From CAZNPL01 sp964574815 (GTDB taxonomy: Bacteria; Planctomycetota; Phycisphaerae; UBA1845), in assembly GCA_964574815.1 (NCBI GenBank), contig CAZNPL010000016.1, forward strand, positions 1 through 64,000: a DNA stretch of 64,000 nt. The letters run 5' to 3'. The position numbers were made by a program, and so were the translations under genes. Of this stretch, positions 56,852-64,000 are shown piece by piece (the stretch's first letter is position 1; each line of letters opens with the position of its first letter). The notes below the pieces were generated by a model. It saw only the letters and a program-made list of their open reading frames with translations. It searched no databases and was not told where the DNA came from.

Positions 56852-58492
56852 ATGATCAGCCAAGAGGGCATCGACCGCAACTTCCAGTTTCTGGTGCTGG
56901 AGGTGAGGAGGCAGATCGAGACCACGTCTCGCCTGCTGCGGGGCCCGTCGGAAGGCATGCTTCGGAGCGTGCTGTCCCGCGACAACTACACCGACACGCT
57001 CAAGAGCCTGATCGAGAAGCGGTGCATATCGTACTTCCGGCACTCGGACACGATCGATAAGCGATCCGCCAATCTCGTTACGGCGATTAACGTTGCGACG
57101 ACCAATCTGGAGCGAATTGCCGACTTTTGCGTCAACGTCGCGACCAAGGTCCACGACCTGTCCGACCCGGAGTTTATCAAGCAGTTTGACTACCAGCCTT
57201 ATTTTGACGAATTGTTGACGGCGCTTCCCCTGGTCGGTGAGGCATTCCGTGAAGTGGACACGGGCTCGGCGCTGCGTATTTGTCAGGTGGAGAACGTTCT
57301 GGACGATCTGTATCAGGCCGATTACGACCGGATCAGCAACGAGCTGCAGTCCGGGGAGAACGTGAACGACCTTCTGGCCTGCCTGTACATCAGCCATTAC
57401 CTCGAGCGGATGGGGGACGCGATGTTGAACATCGGGGAGGCTCTCTTGTTCGCGGCGACGGGCGAGAAGCTCAAGCTTCATGATTACATGCGGCTTCGCG
57501 ACACGATCACCGCCCGCGCTCCCGACAGGTCGGTCAGCGATCTCGGCCTCGATTTCGCGTGGGAGACGCGCTCGGGCTGCCGCATTGCCAAGGTTGAGGA
57601 TAAAGCGGTGGCGGGCAAGGAGCTGGAGGCGATTTTCAAGAAGGGGCATCTCAGCAAGTTGCGCAAGGAGCGCGAGAACATCGCCCGCTGGGAAGAGTTG
57701 ATGCCCGGGCTGCCGCCGAAAGTGCTCGAGTTCCGCGAAGGCGAAAAAGACGCCGCCTTGTTGCTCGAGTTCCTGGACGGCTTCACGCTGCGCGACCTGA
57801 TTTTCGACGGCAAGAAGTCGCGCATCGAGAATGCGATGACGAGCCTGGAGCAGGCGCTGCGGACCGTGTGGCTTAACACGAAGAAGGATCAGTCGGTCAA
57901 CGCAGGTTTTGTCAACCAGATCTCGGCGCGCATCGACGACGTGCTGCGCCTTCACCCGGACTTCGCCACCGCCTGTTGCGAGGTCGGATCGCTGTCGATC
58001 GCCTCCCTCGAGGAACTGCTGGCCCGGGCCGGAGAAGTGGAGCGCCGCCTGGATGCACCGTTCACGGTGCTGGCACACGGCGACCTCAACACGGACAATA
58101 TCATCTACAACGAAGACGAAGACAGGATTCACCTGATCGACCTGTACCGCTCGTGTGAGACGGATTACGTGCAGGACCTGTCGGTGTTTCTCGTCTCAAA
58201 CTTTCGGGTACCGGTTTTTGAAGGGCAGATCAGAGACGTGCTCAATCGGGTCACGCTGCGAGGCTATGAATTCGTACGCTCTTTTGCGACCGAGATGAAG
58301 GACGCCACGTTCACCAAAAGGCTGATGCTCGGTTTGGCGCGCTCGTTCATTACCTCGACGCGGTTCGAGTTCGACGCGGACTTCGCCAAGGCGATGTACA
58401 TGCGGGCGGTCTATCTGCTGGAGAAGATCATCGCCGGGGCGGACGGCCCCCCGGGCACGACGGAGTTGAGTACCGATGTGCTTGTCTACTGA
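56852..58492 (+). CDS. PhoU domain fused to an aminoglycoside-phosphotransferase-like kinase
   Basis: A 546-residue fusion. Residues 1-210 are PhoU-like three-helix bundles (DTIDKRSANLVTAINVATTN, LERIADFCVNVATKV; then YISHYLERMGDAMLNIGEAL). Residues about 250-530 are a protein-kinase-fold small-molecule kinase, with the catalytic loop HGDLNTDNIIYNEDEDRIHL containing the Asp (about 410) and the metal Asp in LIDLYRS. Both parts are well kept, so phosphate-responsive PhoU could control the kinase. ATG at 56852 was chosen; GTG at 56846 is possible. Part of the GAK cluster; kinase substrate unknown. Confidence 0.82.
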   Translation: MISQEGIDRNFQFLVLEVRRQIETTSRLLRGPSEGMLRSVLSRDNYTDTLKSLIEKRCISYFRHSDTIDKRSANLVTAINVATTNLERIADFCVNVATKVHDLSDPEFIKQFDYQPYFDELLTALPLVGEAFREVDTGSALRICQVENVLDDLYQADYDRISNELQSGENVNDLLACLYISHYLERMGDAMLNIGEALLFAATGEKLKLHDYMRLRDTITARAPDRSVSDLGLDFAWETRSGCRIAKVEDKAVAGKELEAIFKKGHLSKLRKERENIARWEELMPGLPPKVLEFREGEKDAALLLEFLDGFTLRDLIFDGKKSRIENAMTSLEQALRTVWLNTKKDQSVNAGFVNQISARIDDVLRLHPDFATACCEVGSLSIASLEELLARAGEVERRLDAPFTVLAHGDLNTDNIIYNEDEDRIHLIDLYRSCETDYVQDLSVFLVSNFRVPVFEGQIRDVLNRVTLRGYEFVRSFATEMKDATFTKRLMLGLARSFITSTRFEFDADFAKAMYMRAVYLLEKIIAGADGPPGTTELSTDVLVY

Positions 58493-58516
58493 TGATTCCG
58501 CGCCAGGAGGCTGCCC

Positions 58517-59398
58517 GTGCCCAGGATAGGCGTGGTCGGAATCCCGAACGGCTGGTCGTCGTTGAAGTTGGTGGACGCATTTCTCGCCCGAGGGTGCGAG
58601 TGCCGGCTCATTGACATGCAGCATGTAGTCGCCGATTTCGAGAGCGGCCGGGTTGTCGATCGGGAAGGAGACCTGCTTGCATTCGACGCTCTGGTTCTGA
58701 AGAAGATCGGCTCGCCCTATTCGCCCCATATGCTGGATCGCCTGGAAACGCTCGAATTCGTCATGAGCCAAGGCGTGCCCATGTTCTCCAGACCCCGCCA
58801 CATTAAAGGCGTGCTTGATCGCCTGAGTTGTACGGTGCGCCTGCGTGAGGCCGGAATACCGATGCCGCCCACGGTTGTTACCGAGGATGTGAGTCGTGCC
58901 GTGGAGGCGGTGGAGCATTTCGGCACGGCGATTCTCAAGCCGATCTACACGTCAAAGGCCAGAGGAATGGTGGTTGTGGAGCGGGGCGCCGATGTGCGTG
59001 AGCGCATCCAACAGTTTCGTGCCGCCGGACATCAGATGCTCTACGTTCAGAAAATGTTACGGCTGCCGGGTCGTGATATGGGCCTCGTTTTTGTGGGGGG
59101 AGCAATTGCGGGCGGTTACGCCCGGGTCAGTGCGGAATCGTCCTGGAACACCACGACTCATTCAGGCGGGCGCTACGAGCCCTGCCGGCCCGGTGACGAG
59201 ATTGTCGAGTTGGCCCATCGCGCGCAGGCACCTTTCGATCTCGATTTCACCTGCGTTGACGTCGCGCTGACCGAGGCGGGGCCCGTCGTTTTCGAGGTTT
59301 CGGCTTTCGGTGGCTTCCGCGGGTTGCAGGAAGGTTGCGGCGTCGATGCGGCGAGCCTGCACGCCGATCATGTTTTGCGGCGCCTGAGCAATGCCTGA
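58517..59398 (+). CDS. GAK-system ATP-grasp enzyme
   Basis: A 293-residue ATP-grasp ligase (RimK-like). MPRIGVVGIPNGWSSLKLVD is the pre-ATP-grasp part. ATP-binding segments are PHMLDRLETLEFVMSQGVPM (domain entry), AILKPIYTSKARGMVVVERG (Lys) and MLYVQKMLRLPGRDMGLVFV (hinge and Arg), with the metal ligands in FTCVDVALTEAGPVVFEVSA (Asp...Glu...). GTG at 58517 with a near-perfect CAGGAGG site upstream. It joins two acids or amines by ATP hydrolysis. It overlaps the HprK-related gene by 8 bases. Confidence 0.88.
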   Translation: MPRIGVVGIPNGWSSLKLVDAFLARGCECRLIDMQHVVADFESGRVVDREGDLLAFDALVLKKIGSPYSPHMLDRLETLEFVMSQGVPMFSRPRHIKGVLDRLSCTVRLREAGIPMPPTVVTEDVSRAVEAVEHFGTAILKPIYTSKARGMVVVERGADVRERIQQFRAAGHQMLYVQKMLRLPGRDMGLVFVGGAIAGGYARVSAESSWNTTTHSGGRYEPCRPGDEIVELAHRAQAPFDLDFTCVDVALTEAGPVVFEVSAFGGFRGLQEGCGVDAASLHADHVLRRLSNA

Positions 59399-60536
59399 TC
59401 CCGCGATCAGTATCAATAGGATGACAGAGCGGGTTCTCGCGGCTCATCCGCCCCTGCACTCCGTCAGCCTCCAGTTTGAGCAATGCCACGTCCGCGTGAA
59501 TTCAAACGATGGGGAGCTCGTCGAGAAGCTTCGAGCCTACTACGAGGGTTTCGTGGCGCCGGCGGCAGCACCGACGGCCGTGGTTAATGTGATAGAGGCC
59601 TCACCGCCTGTTGTGCAATGCGCGTTTACGCCTCAGCCGCCCAAGCCGGACAAAACGGAGCTCAAGGAGGAGTTCCACGACGTTTCCGACGGGCGAATCG
59701 TGAGGAAGGTGCGTACGGGAATGATGTTTTTCTACAATGCCCGGACACACCTTGTCGTCGGGCCGTGCAAGAGGAACCTCAACCAGGTCATCAACTTCGT
59801 CAATCAGCAGCACATCGCATGGGGGCTTGACCGGCAACGACTGCTGCTGCACGCCGCAGGGATCTGCAACGGCCGGCACGGACTGGCCATTGCCGGACTT
59901 TCGGGAGTGGGGAAGTCCACGCTGGCGCTGCACCTGCTGGGCCGCGGTTTGCGCTTTGTGAGCAACGATCGGCTGATGGTCGCGCGGGATGGGGGCGGCC
60001 TGAGCATGCACGGGCTGGCCAAGATGCCGCGCGTGAACCCGGGGACTCTGCTTCACAATCCTCAACTCGCGCAGCTTGTGCCTGAGGCGAAGCGGCGTGA
60101 ACTCGAACAGTTGCCCCGTCAAGAGCTGTGGGATCTGGAGGAAAAACACGACGTGCCGATCGGGCGAGTTTACGGCCCGGAACGGTTCGTGCTCGAGTCC
60201 AGGTTGCGCGGCCTGGTCGTCTTGACGTGGGAACGGACGGCAGAGCCGCCGGTCATTCGCGAACACCTACTGCGCGAACGGCATGATCTCCTGCCGACCA
60301 TGATGAAAGCACCCGGAATCTTTTACATGCGTACCGGAGCCCCCGGTACGTTCAGTCACGTGGTCGAGGATTACCTGGAACTGCTCGGCGAATGGCCGGT
60401 GCTGGAGATCTCCGGCGGCGTATCGTTCATCGACGCGACGGACGAATGCATCGCCTTTCTGCGACGTCACGTTACTCACGACGCGCTGCCCGCACTGGAT
60501 GAGAAGAATGAACGAGACCGATTCGGGTGGGAGTAA
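59391..60536 (+). CDS. HprK-related kinase (type B)
   Basis: A 381-residue protein with the P-loop of the HPr kinase/phosphorylase fold, AIAGLSGVGKSTLALHLLGR (about 167-186), followed by GLRFVSNDRLMVA and a C-terminal helical part. The region before, about 160 residues, is not HprK-like. HprK-related kinases of this type occur in GAK-type clusters. In canonical HprK the substrate is HPr Ser46; no HPr is encoded here, so a different protein or small-molecule target is probable. Confidence 0.85.
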   Translation: MPDPAISINRMTERVLAAHPPLHSVSLQFEQCHVRVNSNDGELVEKLRAYYEGFVAPAAAPTAVVNVIEASPPVVQCAFTPQPPKPDKTELKEEFHDVSDGRIVRKVRTGMMFFYNARTHLVVGPCKRNLNQVINFVNQQHIAWGLDRQRLLLHAAGICNGRHGLAIAGLSGVGKSTLALHLLGRGLRFVSNDRLMVARDGGGLSMHGLAKMPRVNPGTLLHNPQLAQLVPEAKRRELEQLPRQELWDLEEKHDVPIGRVYGPERFVLESRLRGLVVLTWERTAEPPVIREHLLRERHDLLPTMMKAPGIFYMRTGAPGTFSHVVEDYLELLGEWPVLEISGGVSFIDATDECIAFLRRHVTHDALPALDEKNERDRFGWE

Positions 60537-61731
60537 GCAGCGGATCGAGGTGTGGCTGAGGCGCTCAGCCCGGCTTCCGGACAAGCTGCGGCTCGCCCGT
60601 TACCGCAAATCCCCCGAGTATGGGCCGCGTGTGTTGTTCTTCAGCGGCGGCACCGCAATGAACAGTCTCAGTCGCGAGCTGACGGACTATACGCATAACT
60701 CGATCCACCTGATCACTCCCTTCGATTCGGGAGGCAGTTCCGCCAAATTGCGCGATGCCTTCGGCGTTCTTGGCGTGGGCGACTTTCGCAGCCGGCTGAT
60801 GGCCCTGGCGGACCACAGCGTCAAAGGACAGACCGAGATCCTCAGGCTCCTTTCCTTCCGTCTTCCGAAAGACGCCACGTCGGAACACTTGCGACAGCGG
60901 TTGCAGGACCTCGTGGACGGCCGGGATGCGCTTGTTTCGGAAATCATGGACCCGATGCAGAAGATCATCCGCAACCACCTGCGGTATTTCCAGGAACAGA
61001 TGCCGCCGGACTTCGACCTGCGCGGGGCCAGCATCGGCAATCTGGCGCTCGTGGGCGGTTACATCAACAACGCCCGGGACATCGAGCCCGCGCTTTTTCT
61101 TCTTTCTCAGCTTGTGGAGGTGCGTGGCACCGTCCGCCCCATTGTGGACGAAAGCGTGCATCTCGCCGCGAAACTGGCCGACGGCAGCCGGGTCATCGGG
61201 CAGCACATGATGACCGGTAAAGAGGTGCCGCCGATTAAATCGCGCATCAAGGAGCTGTATCTGATTCGGGGACTCGACGACCCGACGCCCGTTGAAGTTT
61301 CGATCGATGAGAAAGTGCGCCGCCTGATCAGCAAGGCCGACCTGATCTGCTACTCCGTTGGTAGCTTTTACACGAGCGTTGTGGCGAATTTTCTGCCGGG
61401 GGGCGTCGGGCATGCGGTGGCGGTCAACGGATGCCCGAAGATCTACATCGCGAACCGGGGTGTAGACCCCGAACAGTATGGCACGACGCTTCCGGAGCGC
61501 GTCGAGGTGCTTCTCAAGTATCTGCGGGCCCGGGCCGAGCGCGCGCTGCGGACCGAGGAACTGCTTAACTTCGTGCTCGTTGACAGCCGCGACGGCGCCG
61601 TGACGCCGGAGGAACTCGGTGGGGTTCGCGATCTGGGGATCGAGATCGTGGATTACCCGTTCGTCACGGACGACAGCGCCCCATACCTTGACGAGAGTCG
61701 TCTGCTCTCGGTCATCATTTCGCTCACGTGA
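60508..61731 (+). CDS. CofD-like protein of the GAK cluster
   Basis: A 407-residue protein of the CofD/YvcK superfamily. The Gly-rich start VLFFSGGTAMNSLSRELTDY and LITPFDSGGSSAKLRDAFGV match the nucleotide/phosphate binding region; ASIGNLALVGGYINNARDIE, LICYSVGSFYTSVVANFLPG and VAVNGCPKIYIANRGVDPEQ follow the superfamily order. CofD transfers a lactyl-phosphate moiety to deazaflavin; YvcK binds nucleotide sugars. ATG at 60508 (GATGAGAAGA before) was preferred to 60499. It overlaps the HprK-related gene, so the whole block is a single operon. Confidence 0.87.
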   Translation: MNETDSGGSKQRIEVWLRRSARLPDKLRLARYRKSPEYGPRVLFFSGGTAMNSLSRELTDYTHNSIHLITPFDSGGSSAKLRDAFGVLGVGDFRSRLMALADHSVKGQTEILRLLSFRLPKDATSEHLRQRLQDLVDGRDALVSEIMDPMQKIIRNHLRYFQEQMPPDFDLRGASIGNLALVGGYINNARDIEPALFLLSQLVEVRGTVRPIVDESVHLAAKLADGSRVIGQHMMTGKEVPPIKSRIKELYLIRGLDDPTPVEVSIDEKVRRLISKADLICYSVGSFYTSVVANFLPGGVGHAVAVNGCPKIYIANRGVDPEQYGTTLPERVEVLLKYLRARAERALRTEELLNFVLVDSRDGAVTPEELGGVRDLGIEIVDYPFVTDDSAPYLDESRLLSVIISLT

Positions 61732-61848
61732 CGCGGCGTTGCCTTCCCGCAGGAACGACACACCGCCTGTGTTAAGTTTTGATTAAGCCGTTGATTAGGC
61801 CGGCCGGGGGTGGGATTGTCCCCGTGAGCGCGTAGAATCGCGGGCGAC

Positions 61849-62694
61849 ATGATCAAGTTGGACAGACTGAAGAAAGCGTTCGGTCCGATCGTGGCTGTGG
61901 ATGATCTCACGCTGGAGATCCGGCAAGGGGAGATATTCGGATTGCTCGGGCCGAACGGCGCGGGGAAGACGACCACGGTCAACATGATCATCGGCCTCAT
62001 CCGGCCTGACGCCGGCGTGGTCGAGATCGACGGCCGTAGCGCTCCGGACGATCGGGCGACGCGCCGCAACATCGGTGTGGCGCCGCAGCAGTTGGCGATC
62101 TACGAAGAGCTGACGGGCGAGGAGAACGTTCTGTTTTTCGGAAGGCTTCAGGGGCTGGCCGGCCGAAAACTCAAAGATCGAGTGGATTGGTGCCTGGAAT
62201 TCGTGGGTCTGACCGAGCGTCGCAAGAGCCGGGCCAAGACCTATTCAGGGGGCATGCAACGCCGCCTCAATCTGGCGATCGCTCTGGTGCACGATCCGAA
62301 GCTGCTTCTGCTTGACGAACCAACGGTGGGCGTCGATCCGCAATCGCGCAATGCGATCTTCGAGCGGATCGAAGAGCTTCAGCAGTCCGGGCGCACGATC
62401 GTCTACACGACCCACTACATGGAGGAGGCCCAGCGACTGTGCGATCGCGTGTGTATCGTCGACCATGGAAAGATCCTGGCGCTCGGGACGGTCGAAGAAC
62501 TGATCTCGCAGTATGGCGGCATGAGCGTCGTCTTCGCGCGAACGCAGGAAGGCGAGACGTGCATCGAGACCGACGACCCGATCGGCGAGCTTGGCCGGCT
62601 GCAGGAGCTCGGCTCGCTGGAACAGCTCCGCGTGGATCGTCCTGACCTCGAGCGGGTGTTTTTGAACCTGACGGGACGACACTTGAGGGACTGA
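61849..62694 (+). CDS. ABC-2-type transporter ATP-binding protein
   Basis: A 281-residue ABC ATPase. Walker A GPNGAGKTTTVNMI (about 38-51), signature YSGGMQRRLNLAIALVHDP, Walker B LLLLDEPTVGVDPQSR, and switch TTHYMEEAQRLCDRVCIVD are complete. The C-terminal 60 residues are the usual DrrA/CcmA-like extension. It pairs with the ABC-2 permease just downstream (overlapping TGATG). The exported substrate is unknown; antibiotics, lipids or polysaccharide are typical. It begins 117 bases after the CofD-like gene, so it may or may not belong to that operon. Confidence 0.92.
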   Translation: MIKLDRLKKAFGPIVAVDDLTLEIRQGEIFGLLGPNGAGKTTTVNMIIGLIRPDAGVVEIDGRSAPDDRATRRNIGVAPQQLAIYEELTGEENVLFFGRLQGLAGRKLKDRVDWCLEFVGLTERRKSRAKTYSGGMQRRLNLAIALVHDPKLLLLDEPTVGVDPQSRNAIFERIEELQQSGRTIVYTTHYMEEAQRLCDRVCIVDHGKILALGTVEELISQYGGMSVVFARTQEGETCIETDDPIGELGRLQELGSLEQLRVDRPDLERVFLNLTGRHLRD

Positions 62695-64000
62695 TGAAAG
62701 AGATTGTCGCGTTGAGCATCAAGGACCTTCGGCTGCTGCTGCGGGACAAGGCCGGGTTCGTCTTCACGTTTATCTTCCCGCTGGTGTATGCCGTGTTCCT
62801 CGGAGCGATCTTCGCCGGCGTTGGGGGTCAAAGCTCCCGAAAGTTGCAGCTCGCGGTCGTTGACGAGGATCAAACGCAGGAATCTGCGGAGTTCATCGAC
62901 GCCCTCAAGAGAGTGTCCGAGGTTGAGGTGACGGTCACGAGTCACGATGAGGCCGTTCAGTCGGTGCGGCGCGGAAAGCGGATGGCCTACATCACACTCG
63001 CGGAAGGTTTCGGGACCAAGCGTGACGGCATGTTCTGGGGTGAGCCGCCGGAGGTCCGGGTGGGCATCGACCCGTCGCGTCAGGCGGAGGCGGCCATGCT
63101 CCAGGGTGTGCTGATCAAGAGCGCGTTCGATCGAATGCAGGACATGTTCCGCAGACCAGAGGTCATGGCGGGACGTGTTGATCGGTGGCTGGGCAATGTC
63201 AGGGCATCCAAGGACATCGACCCCCGGTGGCGAGGAGCACTCGAACTGTTTCTTCCAGCTCTGCAGTCTTTCGTTCAATCGGCTCCGCAGGACAACGACG
63301 CGCCGAAAGTCGCGGAGGGTGGAACCGAGACGGACGAATCGAAGGCTTCGTCCAGCCTGTTCGAAGGCGGCTGGCAGCCCATCGCGATCAAAACCGAGCC
63401 GGTCACACGCCGGACCCGTGTTCGCATCAGCAGTTACGCCTGGTCGTTTCCCCAGGGCATCATCTGGGGCGTGATGGCGTGTGCCTTTTCATTCGGTCTT
63501 TCGCTTGTCGTCGAGCGAAACAGCGGCACCCTGGTCCGGCTGGTCATGGCGCCGATCGATCGCTGGCACATTCTGGCGGGCAAGGCGGGCGCCTGTTTCC
63601 TGACAACCGTCTGCATGATGAGCGTCCTTCTGCTGCTGGCCGCCGTCGCGTTCAACGTGCGCCCTCACTCGATCGGGCTTCTGGCCGTCGCGGTCGTGTC
63701 GATCTCCTGTGCATTCGTCGGCATCATGATGCTGCTGTCGGTGATGGGCAAGACGGAGCAGTCGGTCAGCGGGATCGGCTGGGCTGTGCTCCTGGTGATG
63801 GCGATGATCGGTGGCGGGATGGTTCCGCGCATCTTCATGCCAGGGTGGATGAGCACGCTCAGCCATGTCAGCCCGGTGAAATGGAGCATTCATGCGATGG
63901 AAGGTGCGCTGTGGCGCGGGTTTTCCGCGGGCGAAATGGTCTTTCCATGTGCGGTGCTCATCATCGTCGGAATCGCGTGCTTCGGGATCGGGGTGCGGTT
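62694..64000 (+). CDS. ABC-2-type transporter permease, cut by the window edge
   Basis: An open frame from ATG at 62694 to the right edge (about 435 residues, no stop). The N-terminus MKEIVALSIKDLRLLLRDKA has the cytoplasmic elbow and first helix (FTFIFPLVYAVFLGAIFAG) of ABC-2 permeases. A long extracellular domain of about 190 residues follows, then helices such as GIIWGVMACAFSFGLSLVVE, FLTTVCMMSVLLLLAAVAF and WAVLLVMAMIGGGMVP with a conserved PVKWSIHAMEGALWRG motif. The plan fits the large-loop type (YadH/LinL-like). Its start shares the TGATG of the ATPase stop. Confidence 0.88.
   Translation, partial: MKEIVALSIKDLRLLLRDKAGFVFTFIFPLVYAVFLGAIFAGVGGQSSRKLQLAVVDEDQTQESAEFIDALKRVSEVEVTVTSHDEAVQSVRRGKRMAYITLAEGFGTKRDGMFWGEPPEVRVGIDPSRQAEAAMLQGVLIKSAFDRMQDMFRRPEVMAGRVDRWLGNVRASKDIDPRWRGALELFLPALQSFVQSAPQDNDAPKVAEGGTETDESKASSSLFEGGWQPIAIKTEPVTRRTRVRISSYAWSFPQGIIWGVMACAFSFGLSLVVERNSGTLVRLVMAPIDRWHILAGKAGACFLTTVCMMSVLLLLAAVAFNVRPHSIGLLAVAVVSISCAFVGIMMLLSVMGKTEQSVSGIGWAVLLVMAMIGGGMVPRIFMPGWMSTLSHVSPVKWSIHAMEGALWRGFSAGEMVFPCAVLIIVGIACFGIGVR

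Noticed and set aside
1..64000. CRISPR arrays, rRNA operons, group II introns, IS elements
   Set aside because: No regularly spaced repeats, rRNA sequence, reverse transcriptase or transposase is visible; the only mobile element is the tRNA-Ile integrative element.

Overview
The window is a high-GC bacterial chromosome segment, most probably from a planctomycete and perhaps of the class Phycisphaerae. The lineage call is inferred from gene content: a FliA/WhiG-type sigma factor with a FlgM-like anti-sigma, metal ABC permeases fused to DtxR-type domains, an NfeD/FloA cluster, a GAK (ATP-grasp, amphi-Trp, kinase) cluster, a tyrosine integrase of the kind common in planctomycetes, and REP-like intergenic hairpins. 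There is no rRNA and only one tRNA.

Layout. Positions 1-18.9 kb are ordinary chromosome: a FlgM-like protein, DegT aminotransferase, Gfo/Idh dehydrogenase, an alkaline-phosphatase-superfamily hydrolase, a polytopic membrane protein, the two tyrosine-catabolism dioxygenases (HPPD, then homogentisate dioxygenase), methyltransferases, a solitary single-chain restriction-modification enzyme, a GT4 glycosyltransferase, TruA and a FliA-like sigma factor.

Positions 19.75-32.72 kb are a roughly 13-kb integrative element in the 3' end of tRNA-Ile(GAU), bounded by an exact 22-bp direct repeat. It carries an integrase, two small regulators of XRE and excisionase type, a RecQ-like helicase, a long run of overlapping small unknown genes, two proteins with large unknown domains, a lipoprotein, tandem zinc-ribbon membrane proteins and tandem small-terminase-like proteins. 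I see no capsid, portal, large terminase or tail gene. The attachment core lies inside the integrase reading frame. Integration therefore gives the enzyme a tail read from the antisense of the tRNA and strands its own 62-residue tail at the far end, in the same frame.

Positions 33-47.6 kb are chromosome again: PurE with a C-terminal extension, a methyltransferase, a sucrose-phosphate synthase-like GT plus a sucrose-phosphatase-like HAD and a HIT/GalT-like protein, an NfeD protease-NfeD-FloA operon, a VIT/vWA secreted protein, and PncA/PncB for NAD salvage.

Positions 47.6-54.6 kb are a manganese-type metal uptake locus: an MntR-like regulator, a binding protein, an ATPase, two permeases each fused to a DtxR-like domain, and an OprB-type porin. 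Near-identical palindromes (TGTAGCC-N2-GGCTACA) lie just downstream of the binding-protein promoter and at the 5' end of the porin gene, which suggests one regulon.

Positions 54.9-61.7 kb are a complete GAK-type cluster: two amphi-Trp proteins, a PHP-like hydrolase, a PhoU-kinase fusion, an ATP-grasp enzyme, an HprK-related kinase and a CofD-like protein. As far as I know its function is unknown. An ABC-2 exporter follows and runs off the right edge. This cluster and the integrase tail exchange are the two most interesting items.
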